From assembly GCA_002450155.1 (NCBI GenBank), contig DJYO01000035.1:1971-40517 (forward strand): a DNA stretch of 38,547 nucleotides, in the 5' to 3' direction. Under the pieces are notes generated by a model, which did not search any database, was not told the DNA's origin, and was given only the letters and a program-made list of their open reading frames with translations. Numbering within the stretch: position 1 is the stretch's first letter; each line of letters opens with the position of its first letter. Below, piece by piece: positions 15,311-23,608 of the stretch. The translations under genes were made by a program, and so were the position numbers. This stretch comes from Mageeibacillus sp. UBA6976 (GTDB lineage: Bacteria; Bacillota; Clostridia; Saccharofermentanales; Saccharofermentanaceae).

Positions 15311-15590
15311 ACAATTTATCTGGTCAAAGGCTTTGACGAAGAGGTCCGCGAGGATTCGGATATACAGAGAACCGCATTAGCTGAGAAGCGGCTTTCCGAG
15401 AATTGCAACAGACTATCACTTCCGAGCCGGTACTCCCAAAGGGATATCCCAAGTAGACAGTACCCGTGATGCCGCGTTATGGCAAAGGAGTTGTTAGACT
15501 TCGTTAAGTGGCGTATAAGCATACGCAAGTTGAGTGGTACCGCGATTACAATCGTCTCAGCATCCCGGAAGGGAGCTGAGGCGTTTTTTT
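15311..15590 (+). ncRNA. T-box riboswitch leader, probably tRNA-Ile-sensing
   Basis: T-box leaders bind an uncharged tRNA and allow transcription when its amino acid is scarce. Stem I shows the expected landmarks in order: GACGAAGAGG (15335-15344), AGAGA (15366-15370), a CCGC/GCGG distal hairpin (15372-15391) with GCTGAGA in its loop, and the 3' segment TTCCGAG. A candidate specifier codon is ATC (15415-15417, followed by A), read as isoleucine. Later helices include GGTACT/AGTACC (15429-15464) and GCGTAT/ATACGC. The conserved T-box GAGTGGTACCGCG is at 15532-15544 and a terminator follows. Class is certain from the T-box; the specifier is inferred by position and should be tested by folding. 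Confidence 0.93.
15553..15590 (+). terminator. Regulated terminator of the T-box
   Basis: CGTCTCAGC (15553-15561) pairs with GCTGAGGCG (15575-15583), with an inner CCC/GGG pairing, and is followed by seven T (15584-15590). It is mutually exclusive with the T-box antiterminator. Confidence 0.9.
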
Positions 15591-15607
15591 ATGCAAAGGA
15601 GGCAAAA

Positions 15608-17974
15608 ATGACAAATTTAAACACACAGCCGGTTGATGGCAACGTAGAGCTTAAGCTCGCAGAGGTTGCTGACCGCGTCAAGGGCTTAAGGCTCGACATG
15701 GGACTTACCCCGGAAGAAGCAGCATCAAGATGCGACATCACTGTTGATGAGTATCTGAGTTTCGAATCAGGCAAGCAGGACTTCAACTTCACCTTTATCT
15801 ATAAGTTTGCCAACATGGCAGGTGTTGAGATCTCAGACATTATGGAAGGTTCATCCCCTTCCCTTACTGAATATACTGTTACCAGAAGAGGACAGGGCAG
15901 ACCTATTACCCGCCGCACCGGTTATAAGTACTTAAGACTTGCTTCAAGATTCAAGAACAAGCTCTGCGAGCCTTTCAGAGTAATCGTTCCTTATTCTGAA
16001 GAGGCATTAAACCCTCCTTACCACCTCGTATCACATAACTATCAGGAGATGAACATCGTCGTAAGAGGTACCCTTAAGGTTATCGTCGGCGATTCCTCCG
16101 AAGTCCTCCACGAAGGTGACTGTATCTACTTCGATTCCACACAGCCCCATGCAGAGTTTGCTCTCGGCGGCGAGGACTGCGAATTCTATGCCATCATCCT
16201 CAATCCCGAAGCCTGGGGCAAGGGCGAGGACTACAGCACTCCTTATAATTCCGAGGAGATGCGTACATACAACGTAACCAATGTTGATGCCGCAAATCTC
16301 CCTGATGCTGTTTATACCCATTACCTCAACGGCATCCTTGACGAGGACGGACATCTGGTAGACGTAGACGTCAATGTTCCTGCCTGCAAGAAGTTCAACT
16401 TTGCATTTGACTGCGTTGACGTAATCGCAGACAAGAACCCGGATAAGCTCGCTATGCTCTGGGTTGCCAAGGACTGCGTAACAGAGAGGCGTTTCACATT
16501 CGCAGACATCAAGAAGTATTCCAACATGACGGCAAATTACTTTAAGAGCCTCGGCATCGGCAAGGGCGACAAGGTAATGCTGGTCTTAAAGCGCCACTAT
16601 CAGTTCTGGTTTGCCATGATGGGTCTCGAGAAACTCGGTGCCATTGCCATCCCTGCATCTCATCTCCTCAGAGATAAGGATTATGTATACAGATTCCAGG
16701 CTGCCGGCGTTAAGGGTATCTTCTGTACTGCTGACGACGATGCCGCAAATGAAGTTGAAGCAGCCTTAAGAGACGGCGGATTCCAGGATATGCTCCTTGT
16801 CCTCTGCAACGGTACAAGAGAAGGCTGGCACGACTTCAACGAAGAGTTCAAATCCTGTTCTGACGTATTCGAAAGACCCGAAGACTATGCCTGCGGCTAC
16901 GATCCTATGGTAATGTTCTTTACATCCGGTACATCAGGATATCCTAAGATGGCTCTCCATTCCTATATGTATGCCATCGGCCATATCACCACCGCCAAGT
17001 ACTGGCAGAATGTCGATCCTAACGGTCTGCACTTCTCCATCTCGGATACAGGCTGGGGTAAGGCACTCTGGGGCAAGCTCTATGGCCAGTGGCTCTGCGA
17101 AGCTCCTGTATTCACATTCGATTTCGACAGATTCCACGCTGAAGAGATCCTGCCTATGTTCGCAAGATACAACATCACAACATTCTGCGCTCCGCCGACC
17201 ATGTTCAGATTCTTCATCAAGGAAGACCTGTCCAAATACGACCTGTCATCACTCAAGTATGCAGTTACCGCAGGTGAGGCTCTCAACCCTGAGGTATTCA
17301 ACAGGTTCATGTCCGCAACAGGTATCCGTCTCATGGAAGGCTTTGGCCAGACCGAGACCACACTCGTTATAGCAAACCTCGTAGGCTCCAAGTTAAGGAT
17401 CGGATCCATGGGTAAGCCCAATCCGCTCTACGATGTTAAGATCCTGGATCCTGACGGATGCGAGTGCAAGCCCGGCGAGACCGGTGAGATCTGCATCAAT
17501 ACCCAGAACTACAATCCTAAGGGACTGTTCCTGCAGTACTACCTTGCTCCCGAGCTTACAAGCGAAGCATGGCACGACGGCTGGTACCACACAGGAGATA
17601 CTGCCTGGGCTGACGAAGACGGCTACATCTGGTATGTAGGACGTACAGACGATGTCATCAAGTCATCCGGCTACCGTATCGGACCCTTCGAGATCGAGAG
17701 TGTCATCATGGAGCTTCCTTATGTACTCGAGTGTGCCGTAACAGGCGCACCTGATCCTAACGGTGTCCGTGGCATCGTAGTAAAGGCAACCATCTCTCTT
17801 GTTAAGGGTACCGAGAAGACAGATGAACTCAAGAAGGAGATCCAGAACTATGTTAAGGAGAAGACAGCTCCCTACAAGTACCCCAGGATTGTAGAGTTCG
17901 TAGATGAACTGCCTAAGACATTTAACGGCAAGATCCGCCGTAAGGAGATCCGCGATAGCGATAGCAAAGCTTAA
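15608..17974 (+). CDS. XRE-cupin-acyl-CoA synthetase fusion
   Basis: The protein has 788 residues from ATG 15608, behind AAAGGAGG (15595-15602); an open frame continues upstream into the T-box terminator but has no start signal. Residues about 15-80 form an XRE-type HTH (LRLDMGLTPEEAASRCDI); 138-198 a cupin with H139, H143 and H181; 262-788 an AMP-forming acyl-CoA synthetase close to medium-chain/ACSM enzymes. Its motifs are TSGTSGYPK (439-447), EGFGQTET, YHTGD, the GRTDDVIKSSGYRIGP hinge, and the catalytic Lys in NGKIRR. It converts a carboxylic acid, ATP and CoA to acyl-CoA. The T-box suggests a role in amino acid supply, perhaps activating 2-methylbutyrate. No ferredoxin oxidoreductase gene follows here. 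Confidence 0.92.
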   Translation: MTNLNTQPVDGNVELKLAEVADRVKGLRLDMGLTPEEAASRCDITVDEYLSFESGKQDFNFTFIYKFANMAGVEISDIMEGSSPSLTEYTVTRRGQGRPITRRTGYKYLRLASRFKNKLCEPFRVIVPYSEEALNPPYHLVSHNYQEMNIVVRGTLKVIVGDSSEVLHEGDCIYFDSTQPHAEFALGGEDCEFYAIILNPEAWGKGEDYSTPYNSEEMRTYNVTNVDAANLPDAVYTHYLNGILDEDGHLVDVDVNVPACKKFNFAFDCVDVIADKNPDKLAMLWVAKDCVTERRFTFADIKKYSNMTANYFKSLGIGKGDKVMLVLKRHYQFWFAMMGLEKLGAIAIPASHLLRDKDYVYRFQAAGVKGIFCTADDDAANEVEAALRDGGFQDMLLVLCNGTREGWHDFNEEFKSCSDVFERPEDYACGYDPMVMFFTSGTSGYPKMALHSYMYAIGHITTAKYWQNVDPNGLHFSISDTGWGKALWGKLYGQWLCEAPVFTFDFDRFHAEEILPMFARYNITTFCAPPTMFRFFIKEDLSKYDLSSLKYAVTAGEALNPEVFNRFMSATGIRLMEGFGQTETTLVIANLVGSKLRIGSMGKPNPLYDVKILDPDGCECKPGETGEICINTQNYNPKGLFLQYYLAPELTSEAWHDGWYHTGDTAWADEDGYIWYVGRTDDVIKSSGYRIGPFEIESVIMELPYVLECAVTGAPDPNGVRGIVVKATISLVKGTEKTDELKKEIQNYVKEKTAPYKYPRIVEFVDELPKTFNGKIRRKEIRDSDSKA

Positions 17975-18001
17975 ACTGAACAGATCTTATCTGTAAACCA
18001 G

Positions 18002-18033
18002 GCCTGCTCCGGATAAACGGGGCAGGCTTTATT
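18002..18033 (+). terminator. Rho-independent terminator of the acyl-CoA synthetase gene
   Basis: GCCTGCTCCG (18002-18011) pairs with CGGGGCAGGC (18018-18027), ten pairs with one G-U, loop of six, followed by TTTATT. It ends at the stop codon of the convergent gene. Confidence 0.88.
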
Positions 18034-18689
18034 CATGAAGCTCTCTTCCAGATCCTGTTATATACATCCTCGGCATTCCTTATGTCAGGGATAAGCATCT
18101 TACGGACATCAATAATGTCCGTAACCTCCCCGCTTCTCCTGAGGAGCAGGCAGTGGCGCTTATCGTAGAGGGCGACATCGTCAAGGCATTCTCTCTTAAG
18201 TATTGGCTTGGATATTATCGGGAGAACGCAGTTGCGCGGCTCTATCACCGCCGTGCTCACATTGTCCCTGGTGTAGAAATCAATAGACGGGAGCAGAGAT
18301 TGAGCCTCACGGTACAGGTCCTCAACAGCCTTCCTGATCTTAACTACCGTGGGATCCGAATAATCCTCTGCGATGGGAGCGCCTACGGTAAGAGCCTTAT
18401 AGATATAGCTGAAGAGTACCGTCTCCTTGTTCCTGCTGCAAGTAAGAAAGTAGTCTGTTACATTCTGCCAGGCCTCAGCCGTAGCTATGCTGTTTATGTG
18501 ATCTGACAGGACACCGGCATCCTTATATGAGGTGATGACATTGGTATAGTCCGACTCCTCCACCCTGCCTCTGACCATATAATCCGGGACTATAAGGTGC
18601 GGCGCCCTGTGTTTCCTGAAGCATCTGACAGCAACAGTAAGAAATCCCTCAAGGGTTCCGTCGTAAATATAATCGTCTGCAAAATCCAC
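18033..18689 (-). CDS. TIGR03915/DUF4130-like protein, possible DNA metabolism role
   Basis: The protein has 218 residues and is soluble. The opening YIYDGTLEGFLTVAVRCFRKHRAP resembles the YDGSFEGLL start of TIGR03915/DUF4130 proteins, which are usually next to a TIGR03916 radical SAM gene and are annotated as probable DNA modification or repair proteins. The rest is less alike, and no such partner is in the window, so the assignment is moderate. The start is GTG (18689-18687) with GGGGG seven bases upstream, and a strong promoter precedes it. It is a single-gene unit. Confidence 0.55.
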   Translation of the reverse strand: MDFADDYIYDGTLEGFLTVAVRCFRKHRAPHLIVPDYMVRGRVEESDYTNVITSYKDAGVLSDHINSIATAEAWQNVTDYFLTCSRNKETVLFSYIYKALTVGAPIAEDYSDPTVVKIRKAVEDLYREAQSLLPSIDFYTRDNVSTAVIEPRNCVLPIISKPILKRECLDDVALYDKRHCLLLRRSGEVTDIIDVRKMLIPDIRNAEDVYNRIWKRAS

Positions 18690-18719
18690 TTAAGGCCCCC
18701 TTAATATAAGAATGGGGTT

Positions 18720-18748
18720 ATTGTAGCACGGCAAAAACGCCTTTGCAA
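18720..18748 (-). promoter_or_regulatory. Sigma-A promoter of the TIGR03915-like gene
   Basis: TTGCAA (18748-18743), a 17-base spacer and TACAAT (18725-18720) on the minus strand. The start site would be near 18713, giving a leader of about 24 bases. Confidence 0.75.
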
Positions 18749-18784
18749 ACTTTTGTTCTGTTTTTGTGAGATATTATTTGGACA

Positions 18785-20215
18785 CTATCCTATCTTATGG
18801 TAGACAGTGGGTCCGTATCCTTCGTAGGCAATTTCGTACCGGTCTTCGTTATAGTCCAGGTAATACTTGATGTCATCCGTGGAGCTTACAACAAACCAGT
18901 TGAATCCGTATTTATCGACAAACTCATCGTAGTCTGCCCTGCCCTCCATTACATCCAGCATCTCGCTGTTAAGAGCTTTGCTGCCTGCAATGCCCGGGCC
19001 ATAGATATCGGGCCTTGCATCGTAGTAGATCTTATAGCCGGAGAACATCATGAAGTTACCTGTATTAAAGTCTGTGAATAAAACAGTATCCTCATTATTG
19101 GGTATATAAGATGTGATCTGCTCTGTCACTTCGTTGGGGAGCCAGAAATAGTAGACCATAGCATCAGGTATCTTGATAAAACCGTATATGACAAATGCGA
19201 AGAATACTGCAGTCCTTATCAAGGTCTTAACCAAATCTGCCTTAAGCATGACGATAAGGCAAGCTAAAGGGATAGCCATCATCCAGCTGCACCTTATGTA
19301 TACGCAGGATGCAAGGACGCTGCCTGCCGATGCAAACAAGAGCCAGAGCGGGATCTGTTTAATGAGATATACGGTAAGCGCTATAACAATAACGGCAAAT
19401 ACCATCTTAACGCTCTTCATGGGAGGGCTCATCATCTCTGCGATCTTAAAGCCCTTAACATCACCTATGGTATTTACGATATATAATGCTCCCTTAAGTC
19501 CGTTAGGATTTAAGACCGTAGATACTATGCCCACGCCCAAAGCACCTATGGCATAAAGATCAAGTGACGGCTTTTTGTCCTTGAGACGCGGGATAAAGCA
19601 GCATATCCAGAGCATGGGGAAGAAGGTATTGGAGATCTGCCAGTTTGCCTGGAATACGAATATAAGAGCGGTAGCCACATAGAATAAGGTTATGGACTTT
19701 GGGGTGTGCTCCTTCTCGCTAAAGAACCTGTGCAGCACATATACCATAAGGACCGAGGCCGCTATCGTCATGGTATAAGGACGGGTGCTGATAAAAGCCT
19801 TTGTCATAAACAGCATTATCGCTGCAAGCCCCATGGCATCACTCTTGCGCTCCGTTATAGACTTGGCAAAAAGGTAATCTATCCCGTAGAGGACGCCTGC
19901 CAGTATAAGTGCCAGATATTTAGTTCCCGTAAGGCCAAACAGGCTATAAAAGGCATAATTCACAATGCAGCAGAGCCACTGCTGTGTCATGGTGGGAACG
20001 CCGTCTGTAATAAGCCAGTATGCCGTATCCGGGAGTTTGTGATTTACTGCGATATACCTGCCGGTCTCTATTAGGAAATAAGCGTCGCCGTCAGGGTTCT
20101 GGGAGAAAGCATGGTAACAGGTAAAAGCAATCAGGGCGACGCTAAAGAAGATAACCGCGATGAGCCTTATAAGCTCTCCGCGCTCTTTGAACAATCTCCT
20201 GATCCGGTCTGCCAT
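18785..20215 (-). CDS. Multi-pass membrane protein, GT-C/family 39-like
   Basis: The protein has 476 residues from ATG 20215, which has AAGGAGGCAGGAG directly upstream; the longer frame from 20260 lies in the preceding terminator. About eleven membrane segments are followed by a soluble C-terminal domain of about 110 residues. The first outer loop has NPDGDAYFLIETGRYI then TDGVPTMTQQWL, the acidic-aromatic D...GRYI...WL pattern of polyprenyl-phosphate-sugar-dependent GT-C membrane proteins. The Asp residues there are the likely catalytic site (inference). The C-terminal part (NNEDTVLFTDFNTGNFMMF, KIYYDARPDIYG) is common to this group. A terminator separates it from the upstream lipoprotein gene. 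The acceptor is unknown. Confidence 0.72.
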   Translation of the reverse strand: MADRIRRLFKERGELIRLIAVIFFSVALIAFTCYHAFSQNPDGDAYFLIETGRYIAVNHKLPDTAYWLITDGVPTMTQQWLCCIVNYAFYSLFGLTGTKYLALILAGVLYGIDYLFAKSITERKSDAMGLAAIMLFMTKAFISTRPYTMTIAASVLMVYVLHRFFSEKEHTPKSITLFYVATALIFVFQANWQISNTFFPMLWICCFIPRLKDKKPSLDLYAIGALGVGIVSTVLNPNGLKGALYIVNTIGDVKGFKIAEMMSPPMKSVKMVFAVIVIALTVYLIKQIPLWLLFASAGSVLASCVYIRCSWMMAIPLACLIVMLKADLVKTLIRTAVFFAFVIYGFIKIPDAMVYYFWLPNEVTEQITSYIPNNEDTVLFTDFNTGNFMMFSGYKIYYDARPDIYGPGIAGSKALNSEMLDVMEGRADYDEFVDKYGFNWFVVSSTDDIKYYLDYNEDRYEIAYEGYGPTVYHKIG

Positions 20216-20227
20216 CTCCTGCCTCCT

Positions 20228-20257
20228 TAAAAATATACCCCCGGCAAATGCCAGGGG
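20228..20257 (-). terminator. Rho-independent terminator of the lipoprotein gene
   Basis: On the minus strand CCCC-T-GGC / GCC-GGGG with an ATTT loop (20257-20239) is followed by a T-rich tail TATATTTTT (20237-20229). Confidence 0.8.
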
Positions 20258-20282
20258 CATATATCATTCTTTGGGTTAAAAC

Positions 20283-20816
20283 TTAGGGCTTGGGATAGCC
20301 GAGCTCCTTAAGGAAAGCCTGGATATCTTCAATCTTGCTCTTCTTGTCTGATAATGTGTATGCAGCGATAAATACATTATCCTTTACGAAGAAACCACCG
20401 TAGATCTTATCATCGAAGAAATCATCTGACTTGCTCTCACCGTTAACGAGAATGTAGCCTGATGTCTTGGTGATGCCGCAACGGTAAGAACCCTCGATGT
20501 CCTTGTCTTCCTTAGCATCCTCGAAATCATCGTAGAAATCCTCGAAGTAGTCCATAGCATCCTCGTCATCCTCAAAACGGATGTAGATGTAGTTACAGCC
20601 ACTGTCGTACGCATAGATCTCGTACTCTGTATCGTCACCGTTTGTTGAAGAATCCTTGTAGGTAGAGCATTCATCCTCATCAATGCCTACAGAAGCCTCG
20701 AGTGCATCTAAGAATACGTCCTCATCATCGATGACCTTGAAGTTTGCACAGCCTACTACAGAAAGCATCATGATTCCAACCATAGAGCCTGCGATCAAAG
20801 ATTTGAATTTCTTCAT
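20283..20816 (-). CDS. Small acidic lipoprotein of unknown function
   Basis: The protein has 177 residues from ATG 20816; the AAAGGAAGG is seven bases upstream of this ATG and too close to the ATG at 20822. A lipoprotein signal peptide ends in LSVVGC with lipidated C23. The mature part is very acidic, with an Asp/Glu-rich helix (DDEDAMDYFEDFYDDFEDAK), two cysteines (in ECSTY and GCNYI) plus one in YRCGI, and predicted beta strands around YILVNGESK and FIAAYTLSD. It is a single-gene unit. I do not recognise a family beyond a general clostridial small lipoprotein; acidic patches could bind calcium or cationic partners. Confidence 0.8.
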   Translation of the reverse strand: MKKFKSLIAGSMVGIMMLSVVGCANFKVIDDEDVFLDALEASVGIDEDECSTYKDSSTNGDDTEYEIYAYDSGCNYIYIRFEDDEDAMDYFEDFYDDFEDAKEDKDIEGSYRCGITKTSGYILVNGESKSDDFFDDKIYGGFFVKDNVFIAAYTLSDKKSKIEDIQAFLKELGYPKP

Positions 20817-20894
20817 ATCCATACCTTCCTTTGCAAATAATGATATTAGTATACCGAGCAAAGCTACATAAATCAATGTTTATTTACTTGTTAC

Positions 20895-22130
20895 TCAGTC
20901 TGCGAGCTTGATCCTGTGGTAATTCTTCTTGCCCTTGCGGATTATCGCTTCGCCATCTGCATTAAAGTCTGATTTTGTAAGTACATAGAACTGATCCTCT
21001 ACAGCCTGGTCATTCAGGTAAACGCCGTGCTGGCTGATCATTCTCCTGCCCTCGCCCTTGGACTTCATAAGACCGGTCTTAACGAGGACATCTGCAAGCT
21101 GAAGCTCGCCGGATAACTCCTCTTTTGTGATCTCTGTAGTCTTCATGTCTTCGGATCTGCCGCTACTTTCAAAGATCTCTTCAGCCGTACGCTTGGCGAT
21201 ATCAGCCTGCTCTTCGCCGTGGACTATCTTGGTAACCTCATATGCAAGGCGCTTCTTGGCTTCGTTAATGGCAGAACCCTCAAGCTTTGCATATTCGTTT
21301 ATCTCATCCATCTCGAGGAATGTAAGGAGCTTCATGCACTTGATAACATCGGCATCGTCAACATTCCTCCAGTACTGATAGAAGTCATAGACCGGAGTCT
21401 TGTTGGCATCGAGCCATACTGCGCCCTTGGCTGTCTTACCCATCTTCTTGCCTTCGCTGTTTGTAAGGAGAGTGAATGTAAGTCCGTATACAGCATCGCC
21501 CTTCTTACGGCGGACGAGCTCCATACCGGCCAGGATGTTGGACCACTGATCGTCACCACCGAACTCGAGGTCGCAGCCGTAATTCTCATGGAGATAGTAG
21601 AAATCGTATCCCTGCATGAGCATGTAGTTGAATTCAAGGAAGGACAGACCCTTCTCAAGACGCTGCTTGTAGCACTCTGCCGTAAGCATCTTATTAACGG
21701 AGAAGTGAGCTCCCACCTCTCTTAAGAAATCAATGTAGTTCAGGTTCCTGAGCCAGTCAGCATTGTTTACGATGAGAGCCTTGCCGTCAGAGAAATCAAC
21801 GACCTTACCCATCTGCTTCTTGAAACACTCAACGTTGTGGTCTATCGTCTCAACAGTCATCATCTGACGCATATCCGTTCTGCCTGAAGGGTCTCCGATC
21901 ATGCCGGTTCCGCCGCCCATCAATGCGATAGGTCTGTGGCCGGCCTTCTGCATATAGCTCATTACCATCATCTGAACAAAGTGACCTACATGAAGGCTGT
22001 CAGCCGTAGGATCGAAACCTATATAAAATGACACGCCGGGTTTGGACAGGAGCTCGTAGATCTCATCCCTGTGTGTTGCCTGGGAGAAGTAACCTCTCTC
22101 TTCAAGCGTGTCAAAAACATTCTTGTACAT
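20895..22130 (-). CDS. tyrS: Tyrosine--tRNA ligase
   Basis: Class I aminoacyl-tRNA synthetase of 411 residues, the usual bacterial TyrRS length, joining Tyr to tRNA-Tyr in the cytosol. It has HVGH (47-50) as the HIGH motif, GGDDQWSNI in the tyrosine pocket (191-199), KMGKT (229-233) for KMSKS, and a C-terminal S4 RNA-binding domain (about 345-411). CGGAGG precedes the ATG. The 72-base upstream spacer has its own promoter but no room for a T-box, which often controls tyrS in Firmicutes. Confidence 0.97.
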   Translation of the reverse strand: MYKNVFDTLEERGYFSQATHRDEIYELLSKPGVSFYIGFDPTADSLHVGHFVQMMVMSYMQKAGHRPIALMGGGTGMIGDPSGRTDMRQMMTVETIDHNVECFKKQMGKVVDFSDGKALIVNNADWLRNLNYIDFLREVGAHFSVNKMLTAECYKQRLEKGLSFLEFNYMLMQGYDFYYLHENYGCDLEFGGDDQWSNILAGMELVRRKKGDAVYGLTFTLLTNSEGKKMGKTAKGAVWLDANKTPVYDFYQYWRNVDDADVIKCMKLLTFLEMDEINEYAKLEGSAINEAKKRLAYEVTKIVHGEEQADIAKRTAEEIFESSGRSEDMKTTEITKEELSGELQLADVLVKTGLMKSKGEGRRMISQHGVYLNDQAVEDQFYVLTKSDFNADGEAIIRKGKKNYHRIKLAD

Positions 22131-22171
22131 ATATTCCTCCGAGTTAATAATAGTTTTTATAAAGCCTTGAT

Positions 22172-22200
22172 ATGATACACCGACGTCCCCGGCTTAACAA
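22172..22200 (-). promoter_or_regulatory. Candidate promoter of tyrS
   Basis: TTGTTA (22200-22195), a 17-base spacer and TATCAT (22177-22172) on the minus strand, directly after the trxB stop. The leader would be about 35 bases. Confidence 0.55.
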
Positions 22201-22202
22201 GT

Positions 22203-23114
22203 TTAACCAAGCTTAATAAAGTCGACCGCAGCAAGGGCTGCTACGGCTCCGTCAGCACATGCAGTCGTAAGCTGCCTTACCTTCTTGGTCCTGCCGTCAC
22301 CTGCGGCAAAGATACCCTTAACATTAGTGCGGCAATCCTCACCTGCTTCGATATAACCTCCGGACAATGTGACCAGATCCTTAAAGTCAGCCGTCTTAGG
22401 TTCCTGCCCTATAGCGACGAAGAGACCGTCTACCTCAAGCTCTCTTGCGGATCCGTCTTCTCTGTTGGTGAGAGAGATAGAAGAGAGCTTTGGCTCGCCC
22501 TTAAGCTCAGATACGACATAAGGGGTCACGAACTCTATGTTTGCTATATCTGCTGCAGCCTTGACCAATGTATCCTCCGCCCTGAACTCATTTCTCCTGT
22601 GAACGAGATAGACCTTGCCTGCGAGGCCTGCAAGATAGATCGCATCTTCTAAAGCTGTATTTCCGCCACCTGTTACGGCTACGGTCTTACCCTTGTAGAA
22701 TGCACCGTCGCAGGTGGCACAATAAGATACGCCCTTGCCTGTAAGTTCCTCTTCTCTGTCTATGCCCATATGTCTGTTGGCTGCTCCTACTGCAAGGATA
22801 ACAGCCTTGGCGGTATCAGTACTGCCGGATTCAAGCTTGACTGTGAAACCTGTATCTGCATCACCTTCTATGGATACAACTCTGTCAAACTCCACACGGG
22901 CTCCGAGACCTGTTGCGTGGTTATAGAGGTTAGTTGCCCAGTCGAATCCGGATATCTTGGCGATAGAAGGATAGTTCTCGATCTCCGGGGTGTTGATGAT
23001 CTGTCCGCCGTAGGTCTCACCTTCGTACACTACAGTATCCATATTAGCGCGCCTTGCATAGATAGCTGCCGATAAACCTGCGGGGCCTGCTCCAACGATA
23101 ATGATGTCTGCCAT
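22203..23114 (-). CDS. trxB: Thioredoxin-disulfide reductase
   Basis: FAD enzyme of 303 residues that reduces thioredoxin with NADPH. It has the FAD motif GAGPAGLSAA (8-17), the redox pair CATC (C132, C135), the NADPH motif GGGNTALEDA, and HRRNEFRAE, whose arginines bind the NADPH phosphate; the C-terminal FAD motif is GIFAAGDG. It is downstream of the thioesterase gene by 15 bases, with its own AAGGAG, and probably shares its promoter. It is likely the electron source for the Gpx-like peroxidase and for ribonucleotide reductase-type reactions. Confidence 0.96.
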   Translation of the reverse strand: MADIIIVGAGPAGLSAAIYARRANMDTVVYEGETYGGQIINTPEIENYPSIAKISGFDWATNLYNHATGLGARVEFDRVVSIEGDADTGFTVKLESGSTDTAKAVILAVGAANRHMGIDREEELTGKGVSYCATCDGAFYKGKTVAVTGGGNTALEDAIYLAGLAGKVYLVHRRNEFRAEDTLVKAAADIANIEFVTPYVVSELKGEPKLSSISLTNREDGSARELEVDGLFVAIGQEPKTADFKDLVTLSGGYIEAGEDCRTNVKGIFAAGDGRTKKVRQLTTACADGAVAALAAVDFIKLG

Positions 23115-23129
23115 AGTCTTATCTCCTTA

Positions 23130-23552
23130 TCAGTTTTGCAATCTACTCTCCAGTGCTTCATGGATAGCGGGATAACTCTTCTTAAGTGAGAGGATCTTGC
23201 CTTCGGGATCTATAAAGCAATGTTCACTGGTCCCGGTGCATCTGACTTCCTGTGTCTTTTTGTCGTAGATCGTATATTCAACAAAGAACCTGACGCCGCT
23301 GTACTTAACTATCTCAGCTCTGATAACAACTGTATCGCAGTATCTTGCCATAGTCTTATACTTGGCAGAAAGCCCGACAACAGGACTGATTATCCCGCCT
23401 GCCTCCAAGCCCTTGTATCCCAGTCCTATCTCCTCAAAAAGCTTAGTCCTGGCCTCCTCATACCACCTTATATAGTTTGAGTGGTGGGCAACACCCATCT
23501 GATCTGTCTCGTAGTACTGTACAAGGTGCTCACACTCAGTAAACAATGCCAT
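23130..23552 (-). CDS. YbgC/FadM-type acyl-CoA thioesterase (hot-dog fold)
   Basis: The protein has 140 residues and a single hot-dog domain. The motif YYETDQMGVAHHSNYIRWYEEAR (about 13-35) is the 4HBT signature, with catalytic D17 and the HHSNY turn. It hydrolyses short-chain or aromatic acyl-CoA esters; the natural substrate is not known. AAGGAG precedes the ATG. It is the first gene before trxB. Its promoter faces the TRIC gene: a TATAAT is at 23586-23581 and a possible ATGACG -35 at 23610-23605. Confidence 0.9.
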   Translation of the reverse strand: MALFTECEHLVQYYETDQMGVAHHSNYIRWYEEARTKLFEEIGLGYKGLEAGGIISPVVGLSAKYKTMARYCDTVVIRAEIVKYSGVRFFVEYTIYDKKTQEVRCTGTSEHCFIDPEGKILSLKKSYPAIHEALESRLQN

Positions 23553-23596
23553 ATAAAATATCTCCTTAAAATGCTTTTTTATTATAGCAAAAATAA

Positions 23597-23602
23597 TATA
23601 AT
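23597..23602 (+). promoter_or_regulatory. -10 box of the TRIC-like gene, giving a possible leaderless mRNA
   Basis: TATAAT ends six bases before the ATG at 23609, so transcription would begin at the A of the start codon. The -35 position is only CTTTTT. No Shine-Dalgarno is present. Confidence 0.6.
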
Positions 23603-23608
23603 ATCGTC

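Noticed and set aside
15248..15469. 73-codon open frame on the plus strand
   Set aside because: It lies in the T-box promoter and stem I and has no ribosome binding site; the conserved RNA elements explain the sequence.
15479..15607. 43-residue N-terminal extension of the acyl-CoA synthetase frame
   Set aside because: It covers the T-box and terminator; the strong AAAGGAGG at 15595-15602 points to ATG 15608.
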